Assembly (NCBI RefSeq): GCF_020509005.1
Contig: NC_063012.1
Span: 7,068,001 to 7,132,000, forward strand
Direction of reading: 5' to 3'
Length of the DNA stretch: 64,000 nt
Source: Fulvia fulva
Lineage: Eukaryota > Ascomycota > Dothideomycetes > Mycosphaerellales > Mycosphaerellaceae
Shown: positions 32,777 to 44,862 of the stretch, piece by piece
How positions within the stretch are numbered: the stretch's first letter is position 1
How the letters are laid out: every line of letters starts with the position of its first letter
Program-made: the position numbers and the translations under genes
The notes under the pieces: model-generated
Told to the model about the DNA's origin: nothing
The model's database searches: none
What the model saw: only the letters and a program-made list of their open reading frames with translations

Positions 32777-35700
32777 GATAGATAGATTTGTTATTCCCCT
32801 ATTCTAGGACCCTATTCGGCCTATATAGGTATATATCTATTGTTATATATAGAGGAAAACCTGAATAGGTAAAGACCCTTCCCGCCCCCTACTTCTCCCT
32901 ATCTAGATTAGCTTTCCTACTAAACGTACGTAGTCTATATTACTACCCCGTTAGCCCCCGCTCCTAGCCGGTCTCGTCGCGCTACGCCGTGTCCTCTCTT
33001 CCTATTCTACTCCTACTAGGCGGTACTATTCTAGCTAGCCCTTCTCTAGTATCTAGTTCGTAATACGCGGTAGGTCCTTAACGTTATTAAGAAGTGCCCT
33101 AATCGTCCGGTTCCTCGCCTTTACTATCTACTCCCCCCTTCCTAGCGACTACCTCGGATAGACGAGGAGTACGTACCGTATATTCTAGGAGTAATAGCTA
33201 TAGGGGTAGCTAGTATTCGTATATTCTAGAACCTTCCTCTATAATAGATATCCCTAGAGGCCGATATGTTCGCTTCGTAGTAAGGTTACTATACTACTCT
33301 ATACCCTCGTAAGGCGGTAGTAGATAAGCTTCGGGGGGTACTTGACCGCGGATTTTGTAGCTAACTATTCCTTAGGTTATCCCGCTAGCTAAGGGCGTCT
33401 ACTATACCCTATAACCTAGTTATTCTATCTCTCTTTCTATAGTTGCTCTATAAACGATTTCTTACCTTCCTATTATATTGCTAGCTATTCGTCCCTTACC
33501 CGGTAGTTCGGCTCGTTTCCGGGTCGAATGCCCTTATACGCTAGTACTAATTCGCGGGCCCTTACGACTGTACTAGCGATGACCTTCTATACTAGGTACT
33601 ATGCCGACTTGCCTAAGTAGGAGGTCCGTAGTCCCTAGATATATAGGTCGATCGGCGGTATAGCGGTCTCGTACTTAAGTATCCTCGTTAGTATCGACTT
33701 ATATACCCCGGTGACCTTCCTTAGGTATTAGTTTTAGATCTTCGCTAGCGGCGCGACGAGTCCCTTCGATAGGTAGGCCCTCTCGCCTAAGGACCACACT
33801 TAGCTACTATAGGTAAGGACTAGCCGTATAATAGCCGTATATAGAAGTCGTAACTACCGGAAGTCCGCCCCCTATATAGACGTAGTAAGCCTCTAGTATA
33901 ATGCTATATTCTGTTTAGCTTTCCGTAATATTGCCTATACGTACTTCCTCTACCGTAGCGCCGGGTCCACCTATAGTCCGAGGATCCTAAGCTAATTTAC
34001 CGGGTTAGTCGTGTGCCCCTATATCTAGATAGAAGCTTATATACTATAGAACCGTAGCCGGCGCGTAAAGTGTATTAGATTGTACTTTTCTAGGGCAAAC
34101 CGAGCCCCGTACCTCCTAGCCTAGTCCTCGTAGATCTTGTGCTTCTCTTCTAGTAGCCTATAGTTCTCCTTAGTCGAGGAAGACTACGCTAGGATGTTTG
34201 TGTCGTCTACGAAGCCGCTCGTAGCGGTGTTCTGGGATTCTAGGGCTAGGAGCAGCGTCGCTATAAAGAAGAGGAACAGAATAGGTACTAGCGTTAAGCC
34301 TTACGGGATTCTAGTATAGACTACTTAAAATAGGCTTCTATACTAGCCGACTAGGATCGACGTACTACGGTTTTAGAGGTAGGACCGTACGAAGTTAATA
34401 AGCTACTTAGGGAGTCCTTTCGACCTTAGGATATAGAGTAGCCGCGGGTATAATACGTAGTAGAAGGCTCCCGATATGTCTAGGCTAAGTAAGGAAGCTA
34501 CCTTGTCCCTATTCTTATACTAGATAGCCTTTACCTAAGAGGTAATAAGTTCTATCGCGGATAGCGTCGATCGCTATAGGCGCGTACCTATCTAGGTGTC
34601 CGGGAGTAGGGAGTGTTCCTCTACCGCCTCGGAGAGTCTCGTTATAACTAGCTTCTTAAGCGCCTTCCTAAGAGTGTTAAGGAGCGTAATTAGGCAGTAC
34701 GACTTTACCTACGTATAGTCTTCCTTCTACGGCTTACGTAGGACTACTGTTATCGATTGTTTAGAAACTATCGGGTAGTATCCGGTCTGTAGGTAGGCGT
34801 TAAAGATCGCTATAACTACTAGGGCTAGTTGATCTCTACACTTCTTTAGTAGCTCGTTTAGGATCCTATCCGGCCCCGGGGCTTTCTTCGCCGGTAACTT
34901 CCTTAGTATAGCGGCAACTTCTCCCTCGGACACCTCCTATTAGACCGCGATACTAGGGGCTAGGGGAGTAGAGCTGTTTATATCGCTTAGATTAGCCTCG
35001 ACTAGGGGCGGGAAGAACTTACTAGCTAGTAGACGCGCCTTGGCCTCGGGGTCGCTAACCGGGCCACTAGGCGATTGTAGCGCTAGGATAGAGAAGGAGG
35101 GGCCCTATGTAGGGTCCTGTCGGGCCTATTTTGCTAGCTTCTACATCCTCTCTAGCTTGCCGGCGATTTCTTCTACTATAGCCCTCTAGCCGACTACTTT
35201 CTCCCTTCGTATTATAGCTTTCTTCTGTTAGTATGCCTCCCTATATACGTTCTAGGCCTCCTCGCTATAGCTGCTCGTCTACACCCGGCGGGCTCTCCTT
35301 GCTTCTCTTACTACCGTAGTGCACTCCGGCGTCTAGTATAGTTTAGACTATATCGTTAGTTAGGTAAGCGGAACGTGAAGTAAGGTCGCTTTTCTTATTT
35401 CGTCTATTAACCCCTAGACTACTTCGTCTATCTCGTCTTTACTATTGTATTGCTACTACGCGATCTAGACTAGCCTCTTAGAGTCATCGAGGTATACCTA
35501 GATATTGGCCTAGTAGGCCTTTCCCTAGTTTGGCTTAGGGGTTCTCGCTAGTATACGTTATATCTATATCGTAATAGAGGTCCTAACTAGTATATAGTCT
35601 GACGACGCCTCGAGTTTATGTTCGATCCTATAGTAGGTTATCGTATAGTAGTAGCTATCTAAGATCTAGGAGAGGTCGATCGTGCCTTAGAGTCCCCCTC

Positions 35701-38700
35701 TCTTCTAGGTACCTAGGTCCTTTAGGGTATTAAGGGCAATTACGTTACTCGCTATCAAGTCGAGTACTTCGTCGGCTATAGGGTGCGGCTATATAAGGCT
35801 TTCCTAGGAAGGGTGGTGTATATTAAAGTCTCCTACTACGATGTAGCACCCTTGTCTCTTAAGCGTACTGTCTAGGTGTCTATAGACCCCTAGGTCGCGG
35901 CTAGACCTCGAGGCTAGCGGTTGTATATATAGGTTGTGTATCTAGGTGCTACCTACGTAGAGGGAGGTAATATCGCCCCCGCCTTCTTCGTCTACGTAGT
36001 ATACTACCTCCTAGTCGGATTCTAGTATGTCCTTGCTAATATAGAAGCACGTACGGGGTCTACCGTTGCCTCGTAGGTATGTCGTATAGCCTAGTAACTT
36101 GTAGGTCGTTAGTCTCTTATAGTACGGATTAATCTATAGCTCCTAGATTATAACGACGTAGTAGACGCGCGGGTCCGCCTCGTATAGGAAATGGTTCTAG
36201 ACTATATCCTTACTATAGTTAACGTTATACTAGATAATACTAAGCGTGTCGAGGCTAGTTATCGGCATTAACAATTATTTCCTCTATATCGTCCTATGTC
36301 CTACTGCCCTATACGTCCTAGTCTACGCCTATCGGCTATATACTAAAGGGGAGCCGGGCCTAGTTAGATTCCCTCGCTATAGCTAGTAGAGTACGTAGCC
36401 TCCCGTACGCCCTAGGTTACGTATCCTTTATATCGTTCTCGGCCCTAGGGCGCTTATACCCGACCGCCGCTAGTTAGTTCCGGTATAGGCTAGCCTTACG
36501 GTCGCCGTAGAATCTTAGGGCGACAGTTCTATTTATGATTGCCTTGTTTTTCGCTAGTTTCCGCTATAGGCATTCCGTACTATACGATAGGTAGTACCCC
36601 GGACAGTTCGCGTACCGTCTCGTAGTCAATATACAGTCCCTAGATATATAGATAGATAGATAGATATTTCATTAAGCTGTTGTAGTGCCCTTTGGCCTAT
36701 ATAGCTATGCTATCTTGTTTTTTGTATATATAGAGGGGAAACCGTATTGGTGAAAACCCCTCCTCCTTCCCGCCTGTCTTTTCCTCCTCGTTGTCGTCTT
36801 AAATTTCCCTTGTTAGGGGTACGCTAGTGTCATGGGCCTGCCCTGATGACTACCCTATCTGCAACCCCCCTCGCTTCCGCCTCTTGTCTATCTACTCCTC
36901 CGTCTCGCTCGCGAGGCTAAACTGCTAGAGGTATCCCTACTATAGTATCTACCGAGAGATTCGGCGAATATTGCCTTTGTCCCTAATAATTGACTTGTAG
37001 TCTCTCCTTCCCGCTTGGTGCCTCCAATTTCTCCTGCCTCTCGCCCACTACGGGCATCGTAGTAGCATATATTCTGGGCTTTGCGATGGGTAGCCACACT
37101 GGCAGGCTGGGCTATAGATGTCTAGTGCGCGTCTCCTAAACAGGTAGGCCCTTAATCCAATGTGTTCGGACCTGATTTGGATCGCTATGCTTGCTTCGGC
37201 CCTTGTCAGGTCCCTATATAGCTAGTAATTGTGTCTCTAGAAGGCTCGGAGCGCTATCGGGCCTGTTGTCTTAGGGGGCTTCCTTTTCCAGTCCTGCTCC
37301 TATAGGCAGCTCGCTATCTGTTCCGCTAGGGTTTGGGTCTTGGCCTTGCTCCCGCCGGCCTGGCGAGTCCTACGCTCCTCCTCCTTTCGTGCTAGCTATT
37401 CGGTGCTTGTCTATACGGCCGTAAAGGTAGTAAGGTCATCCTCTTTTTGGCTTGTCCTATATCCTGCCCCTCTCCGGTAGCGGCTTTCTATCTTATTCTT
37501 TGCCTCCTAGATCGTGGTTTGTGCTAGGTAACCTGTCGTCTTTGCCGCGTATTGAATTCTTATTCCCCGGATGTACTGGCCGATTAGTAGTATTCCTGTC
37601 TCCATTTCTACCGTGCTTGTTAACGTTGTCTTGTATACGCCTAGTACCCTACGTAGGTTCCCTACCTGTGTCCTGTTTAGGGGTTGCTCTATCCGTTTCG
37701 GGATCGGCTTGCCTACGCCTCCTATTCCCCAAATCTATGCCCCGTACAACATAGCTAGTCTGACGATCGCCTTATACATTACTCTTGCCTTGTCGAATGT
37801 TGCTCCCTATATAGATGCCGTAAGCCTCTTTATCGAGGCTTCATTGACTTGCGCTCGACTCTAGGCTTTCTTAATCTGTACATTCTAGCTTAGCTTCGGG
37901 TCGAGCTAGATCCCTAGTACTCGTAGCTCCGCTGATGGCTTGGTCTCGTAGCCTTGGATTCTTACCGCCGCCTTTATATTATGGTGTGTTCTCGCTTTAC
38001 TAAAGTGTATAAGTTGGTACTTTTTAGGGGCGAACCGGGCACTATGCTTCTTTGCCCACTCCTCGCATTTCTTGTGCCTATCTTCAAGGAGGCGACAGTT
38101 CTCTTCTGTCGAGTCTGACCAGGCTAGGATGTTTGTATCGTCTACGAACCCCGATGCTAAGGTTTACGGAGAGGTGAGTAGGGGGATTAGATCCGACATA
38201 AATATCAGAAACAGGATAGGGGAGAGAGTAGATCCCTAAGGTATTCCAGTCTCTGCCTTCACCGGGTCGGACGTGTACCTTCCTAGGACTAGGTATGTCG
38301 TCCGTTCCTAGAGAAAGGAGAAGACGAACGACGTTGCCTACTAGGGGATGCCTTTCTGCTATAGGATATGTATTAGCCTTTGGTGTGAGACGTTGTCGAA
38401 GGCCCCTACGATGTCGAGGGATAGTAAGGACGCCGCTCGGTTCCTGCCGTAGTGCTAGAGGGTCTGAATTTGCTCCGTAATTAGCTCTATTGCTGTTAGT
38501 GTCGATCGCTAGCTTCTTCCCCCCATCTGTGTTGCTGGGAGTACGTGGTTGTCCTCGGCAAGCTGCGTAAGTCTCTAGGCTACTATCTTTTCTAGGACCT
38601 TCCCTATCGTATTTAGAAGTGCTATTGGTCTGTACGACTTGGGCTGAGTATAGTCTTCCTTCTGTGGCTTGCGTAGCACTACTGTTATAGACTCTCTGTA

Positions 38701-41700
38701 CGGCTTCGGGTGATACCCTAGCCGTAGGCACGCGGTAAATAGGTTTACAAGGCTCGGCGCGATCTCTTCTCTATACTCTTTTAGTAGTACGTTTGGTATC
38801 CTGTCTAGGCCTGGGGCTTTTCGTCCCTTTAGCTTACTTATAACTCCTGTTACTATGTTAGAGCTAACCGCCCAATCTATGTCTAGGGGTTCCGGGTATA
38901 TGCTCGGGTCGATGTCCGTAAGGTCTGCCTCTACTTACGTCGAAAAGAAATGGTCGGCTAACGCTTTTGCCTTGCCCCGGGGCGTAGCCTAGGCAATCCC
39001 TTCGCGGTCTACGATTGGGGGGAAGTGAGGGGCTTGTTGCTCTTCAGGTAGTCGTGCCCATTTAGCAAGTCTCTACATCTGTTCCGGGTTTTCTGTAACG
39101 AGCCCGATCGTCGCTCTCTAGTCCTACAGGTTATCGCGTCTTATCTGTGCCTTCTTCTCTTGTGTCGCGTGGCAGTATTGCTCCTACGTCTCTTAGGTGT
39201 GCTCCTTCGTCCACTGTCGCCTTGCCCTTCTAGCCTCCCTTACCTTCGTAGAGCATTCAGGGGTCTAGAAGGCCTTCTACTACGTTGAGGGCCGGAGTAA
39301 CGGCGTGTATTGCTCCGCTGCTTGCTATATAACCGAGGTAATCTGTTCCGCTGCTTGATCTAGCTAAGCTATCGTCTCGAGTTCTCTATACTATAGTAGG
39401 TTCGCTATTAGGAAGCCTCTTATGTCGTCCTAGCGTGCCTTCTTCTAGTTACGGCGTGGTTCGTTTGCTAGCTCCTCTATCGCCTTCACCCCTAGCGTCG
39501 TTTGGATAGGGATATGGTCTAAGGAGGCTTCTAGCGCGTAGTTCGGTCGGCATTGGACTAGTCTCTCTTCAAGTTCTCGTGATAGAAAGTATAGGTCGAT
39601 CGTGCTTGTACTAGTACGGGCCTTCCACGTCTCTGTTCCCTTTGGTGTTACTAAGGCCATTCCGTAGCGTGCGGTTATGTCCAGTAGCTTCCCCCCTAGA
39701 AATGCGTGCGGGGGAGTGAATTCGAGTCCCTACTGTAGGTGGTAGAGGTTGAAGTCGCCGAGGAGTACTTGCTTCGTGTCTTGGCTTAGGGTCCGCTCTA
39801 GGTGGGCGAGGGTTCCTAGTTCCCTACTCGTCCGACCCCGCGGTAGCGGGTTGTAAACGTTATGGATCTGGATAGGGCCTTATGTCGTGTCGATCTGGAT
39901 TGATGTTATGTCTCCTAGGTTGCCCTGCTACGGTAGTATAACCTTCTACGACTCAAGGTCTATAGTCTTGCTTACGTATATACATGTCCTCGGGATGACG
40001 CCTCGTTGGCCCGCGATTACGGTGTGGTATCTCCGGTCATTACAAGTGGCTAGGAGTCCTACGTAGGGGTTGATCTATAGTTCCTGTACCGCAATAACGT
40101 AGTGCCGTAGCGGGTCTAGCTCTTGTAGAAAGTGGCGCTGGACCTTGTCCCTACTTTTGTTTACGTTGTACTGTACGATAGTGATGTCGTCGTATAGTAT
40201 CATTCGTTATCCGTAAGGTCCATTTCCGTGCTAACCTGCTGTGTCTCCTGAGCCTATATCTCGCTGTCCGGCTGGCCCTAGGGCCGCTAGGGCGCCCCAA
40301 AGATTCGCATTTGGCCTAGTTCGTTAGCAGCCCGGTTAAGGTGTCGAGGCCTACCGGGAGGTAGATGCGTTTGCGGTTAGGTTCCCTTGTTCGTCTCTTC
40401 TGCCCTCTTCCTTTTGCTCGGCTCGAAGCCCTTGTACACGGTAGGTCCCTCCTGCTGTCGTTAGGGGTACCTAGCTAGTGTAGAGATCCTTGCTTGTCTC
40501 GCTCGTTCTTATGCTGCTATTCTAGCCGGGCATTGGCTTGAATACGCTGGGTGCCTTCTGCCGCAGTATACGCACCTGCTCTCCTTTTTTGGGCATTCCC
40601 TTCCCTAGTGTGGGCCTGCGCAGTGAGGACACCTTGGGGTCTTCTCCCCGCATTTTGAGGCTATGTGACCGTACTGTTGGCATTGGAAGCATTGTAGTAC
40701 CCTGTGGCTGCTCTGATAGATCTCCGTGTCCATTCTCTCGCAGTTCCAGAATAGCCTATTGTCTAATATCTAGTTAGCTTGTTCCGCTGTCTCTACCCAA
40801 ATAATAAGCGATGAATGCGTCTTTTCTCGGTCTACTGTCTTGTACAGCCATGCCGCCTTCATTAGTCGTACTCCTAGGGAGGTGTTCTGGTTCTGTACTT
40901 GGAGGTGGGGAAGGTCTTCGACCTTGAATGTCCTAGGGACCCCGTGGGCGATGACGGTATACTGTTGGTAGGAGACTCGTGCCGACTTCGCGACTTTAGT
41001 AGTCCACTCCTTATAGGTCTCCAGCTTTCGTCTATTAGACTCTTATGCGGTAAAGAGTCTTACTACGCCTGTTGCCTCTACCCTCGCCCCAACTACCTCC
41101 TTTTGGCCGATTCTGTCGACAATCTCCTTGCTTGTTAGGGCTGCGATTTCTTGTTTCTCCGCCGGATTAGTAATGTATAGGCGTACCGCCTTACTTGCCT
41201 TCGGAGGGGGTTGATTCTTGCCTGCTACTACTGTTGCCTATATAGTTGGTTTCTAGGCTGCCTTCTATGTTACTTGTTAGATTGTCTTCGGGATTTGGTA
41301 TAATAGCGCTTTTAGCGCTCCTAGTAGCTGTACTATAGTGTTCTTATATGCCCGGGCTAGGTGTTCGTCATCCCCTAGTAAGTTCTCCGCCTCCGTATAT
41401 AGGGTCGTCCACGCTATGTTGTTTGTCGTTGGCCTCTGCTTTCTGTATAGTAGGCCTTGGCTTGTGTCCTGGGTTTTTTCTTGGTTTGTTCCCCGGTTTG
41501 ACTCTTGGTACAGAATGTTCGTAAGGCTGTGGCTCTCGTTAGTTGCCATCCTTCGCTGTTGCTCGGGGTCGCGCTTCCTAATTGGGCAGTTGTCCTCCGC
41601 AACTCCGCAATTCTAGGGTCTGCCTTCAGGGGAAGGGGACCTCGGTTTTGGGGTTTTTTTGTATCACAATTGCGCCGCCGCTAGCGTAGGCGGGTCGCTA

Positions 41701-42938
41701 CTACTTGAGTAGATTGCTCGTCTTGATAAGGGCTATCGATTGAATGGTCCTCGTCCTAGTACCCGAGATGGGTCGTTTTAAGGAGGACACTAAGAGAGAA
41801 GTCCTCTATAGAAGAACTTCTCCCTAGATATATAGTCTCCTATATAGTTCGAGTAGGCCTACTTATTTATATACGTATAGGTTTGGTGTCTATACTGTTA
41901 GCATTTGAAGTATTAGAGGACACGAAAGGATAAGGAGTACTTTTCTACTATCTTAAGGCTATATTACTAGACTAGGCCTTGTTCTATCGCTAGATCCGCC
42001 GCTTTCGCGTCTTATAGCTATACTATTAGCGCCGAGGCCTTCTTACCTTCTAGCCATTTCCTATAGAGCCAAGTCGCCTTCTAGATTAGAGAGTTAAGAG
42101 TGACCGGGTTGTCCTCTTAGAGAGCGCGTAGGTGACCCTAGTTAGTTAGGTCAAACTCCTTAGGTATGTCGTAGACTAGGATCGTAAATTGTTTCGTTAA
42201 GACCTTCGCTAATGCCGTAACCTTAGATGCCTACTATAGCTATGCCTCTAGGTGCCTCCTAGTAGTAGTAGAGCTAGTATAGATCTATAGAGTGCCGTTA
42301 GACTATTAGTTCACTACGACCACCTCTAGTTAGTTAATTCGTTAGGCGAGCTCCTTGTTCGATAGCTTCGTAACTTCGGCCTAGTCTTCCTTTACTATAA
42401 TACGGATCGTAACTATATCGTACGTTAGGCGGGGGCCTAGTATCGATACCGCGACCGATACCTAGCTATAGGGGTGTTGATTCCGAGTGGCCTTACTAAT
42501 CGCCTAGGACGTCGTCCTCATTTCTTATTGCCCTCGGTAATACGATAGTATAAGCGCCGTACGTAGCTAAGTGATCATTACCTATAGAGACCGGTAAGGG
42601 AGCTGATCGTTAGTTTCTATACTTTTTACGTCCTCTATAAGTTGCTACTAGTTGTCTTAGGGGGGCTTTGCCTATAGGGCCGTAGGCGCCGTTAGTGCCG
42701 TAGCCTAGGCTACTATTACCTAGAAGTTGCCTAATGTAGCTAGGCACCTCCGCGGCGTTTAGAGCTAAAGAAACAGGGTGAAGAGAGCTTTAAGCTATCT
42801 AGATTAAATAAGGTAGAACTCCCTTAGTCCTAGGGGCAGTGGCCTGCTTTATATATCGTTAGAATGGCCTTAATAAGAGCTTTCGAATATGTTATGTTTT
42901 AGCGTAGAGATCGATAGTCTACTAGTTTAGTAGATATA
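32777..42938 (-). mobile_element. LINE-A1/A2 recombinant copy with LINE-B2 inside
   Basis: This is the middle LINE-A of the array. From 32,777 to 33,412 it carries the variants of the third copy (43,275 onward) and differs from LINE-A1 at many sites. From 33,836 onward it carries the variants of LINE-A1 and differs from the third copy. It is thus a crossover product. The ORF2 remnant includes the same open RT piece at 34,933-34,727. All frames carry RIP stops. Confidence 0.9.
36651..41820 (-). mobile_element. LINE-B2: second copy of LINE-B, duplicated with the unit
   Basis: Equivalent to LINE-B1 at +10,498, with the same target duplication sequence on both sides. It was copied by the tandem duplication rather than by a new insertion. 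The ORF2 remnant is 36,850-40,203 and the ORF1 remnant 40,200-41,549. One difference from LINE-B1 seen by eye is at 39,313. Confidence 0.93.
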
Positions 42939-42950
42939 AGGCGGAATATA

Positions 42951-43274
42951 CTTACTAGTAGTATAGCGGCGTATATATCTAAGTATATTCCTTATAAATC
43001 GCCTCTTACGTATAGCCTAGCCTTAAAGCTCTTTAGTATACCGTACTCGTCTCGGTTATATTTATATACCTACTTTAGCGATAGGAGTAGCTAAAGTCCC
43101 TCCCCTTACTAAGTATCCTAATCCTTCTCTTCCTTTATTACCTATCTAAATGTACCTATTACTAGGGCTTTAGTAAACTCCTTAGCTATAGCTTCGATAT
43201 ACTATTAGTAGAAGCGGTGTTTTATAGCGGCTCGGTAGTTAGAAGGTTCAGGCGGAAGGTTATCGCGGTATATA
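42951..43274. other. Second copy of the tandem-unit spacer
   Basis: Same as 32,453-32,776. No gene recognised. Confidence 0.5.
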
Positions 43275-44543
43275 GATAGATAGATTTGTTATTCCCCTAT
43301 TCTAGGACCCTATTCGGCCTATATAGGTATATATCTATTGTTATATATAGAGGAAAACCTGAATAGGTAAAGACCCTTCCCGCCCCCTACTTCTCCCTAT
43401 CTAGATTAGCTTTCCTACTAAACGTACGTAGTCTATATTACTACCCCGTTAGCCCCCGCTCCTAGCCGGTCTCGTCGCGCTACGCCGTGTCCTCTCTTCC
43501 TATTCTACTCCTACTAGGCGGTACTATTCTAGCTAGCCCTTCTCTAGTATCTAGTTCGTAATACGCGGTAGGTCCTTAACGTTATTAAGAAGTGCCCTAA
43601 TCGTCCGGTTCCTCGCCTTTACTATCTACTCCCCCCTTCCTAGCGACTACCTCGGATAGACGAGGAGTACGTACCGTATATTCTAGGAGTAATAGCTATA
43701 GGGGTAGCTAGTATTCGTATATTCTAGAACCTTCCTCTATAATAGATATCCCTAGAGGCCGATATGTTCGCTTCGTAGTAAGGTTACTATACTACTCTAT
43801 ACCCTCGTAAGGCGGTAGTAGATAAGCTTCGGGGGGTACTTGACCGCGGATTTTGTAGCTAACTATTCCTTAGGTTATCCCGCTAGCTAAGGGCGTCTAC
43901 TATACCCTATAACCTAGTTATTCTATCTCTCTTTCTATAGTTGCTCTATAAACGATTTCTTACCTTCCTATTATATTGCTAGCTATTCGTCCCTTACCCG
44001 GTAGTTCGGCTCGTTTCCGGGTCGAATGCCCTTATACGCTAGTACTAATTCGCGGGCCCTTACGACTGTACTAGCGATGACCTTCTATACTAGGTACTAT
44101 GCCGACTTGCCTAAGTAGGAGGTCCGTAGTCCCTAGATATATAGGTCGATCGGCGGTATAGCGGTCTCGTACTTAAGTATCCTCGTTAGTATCGACTTAT
44201 ATACCCCGGTGACCTTCCTTAGGTATTAGTTTTAGATCTTCGCTAGCGGCGCGACGAGTCCCTTCGATAGGTAGGCCCTCTCGCCTAAGGACCACACTTA
44301 GCTACTATAGGTAAGGACTAGCCGTATAATAGCTGTATATAGAAGTCGTAACTACCGAAAGTCCGCCCCCTATATAGGCGTAGTAAGCCTCTAGTATAAT
44401 ACTATATTCTACTTAGCTTTCCGTAATATTGCCTATACGTACTTCCTCTACCGTAGCGCCGGGTCTACCTATAGTCCGAGGATCCTAAGCTAATTCGCCG
44501 GGTTAGTCGTATACCCCTATATCTAGATAGAAGCTTATATATT
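43275..44543 (-). mobile_element. LINE-A2: 3' portion, cut by Gypsy-2
   Basis: It carries the (GATA)n tail and the 3' third of ORF2 on the minus strand. It diverges from the other two copies from 44,334 onward by several transitions. It stops at the Gypsy-2 LTR at 44,544. Its missing part is not found intact on the other side of Gypsy-2; only a short LINE-A 5' UTR piece is there (59,574-59,703). Confidence 0.85.
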
Positions 44544-44726
44544 TGTTACGGGCAGCCCGCGACCCCTACTATAGCTACGTCGGCCCGGCTGAACCGCGGA
44601 CCTTCCGTATCGGGTTAGCGCGGCTTAGCTTTACTTTATAACTTCGCCGCGCCTCGCGCTCCTCTTTCGTAGCTTCGTAGAATAATAACTATCTCGTTCG
44701 GACCCTATAATACGCGCGCCCTTATA
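44544..44726 (+). repeat. 5' LTR of Gypsy-2
   Basis: 183 bp, starting tgttacggg and ending cttata. It differs from the 3' LTR mostly by C/T and G/A transitions. No clear tRNA primer site was recognised in the RIP-altered bases that follow. Confidence 0.85.
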
Positions 44727-44862
44727 GTTTGTTCTACTACCCTACCTAGATCGCGGATCTAGGTAAGGGACGCGTAACAATAGGAATAGATAGAACCGTA
44801 GAACTCGAGAACGCGTAGAGTCGTATTAGAATATAGAACACGGTAAGGCGTATAGCGCGTAG

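Larger units (their letters stand above)
22279..44543. repeat. 10,498-bp tandem duplication (about 2.1 units)
   Basis: Sequence from 22,279 onward recurs at +10,498 (32,777) and again from 43,275. Unit 1 is 22,279-32,776, unit 2 is 32,777-43,274, and the partial unit 3 is 43,275-44,543, cut by Gypsy-2. Units 1 and 2 are almost identical over more than 9 kb. In the stretches compared I found single-base differences at 23,736/34,234, 25,287/35,785 and 28,815/39,313. Each unit contains one LINE-A, one LINE-B inside it, and a 324-bp spacer. Confidence 0.95.

Noticed and set aside
22279..44543. Satellite or rDNA-like array, or bacterial-type tandem operon
   Set aside because: The unit is made of dead LINEs. 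There are no rRNA motifs and the copies are explained by one unequal crossover.
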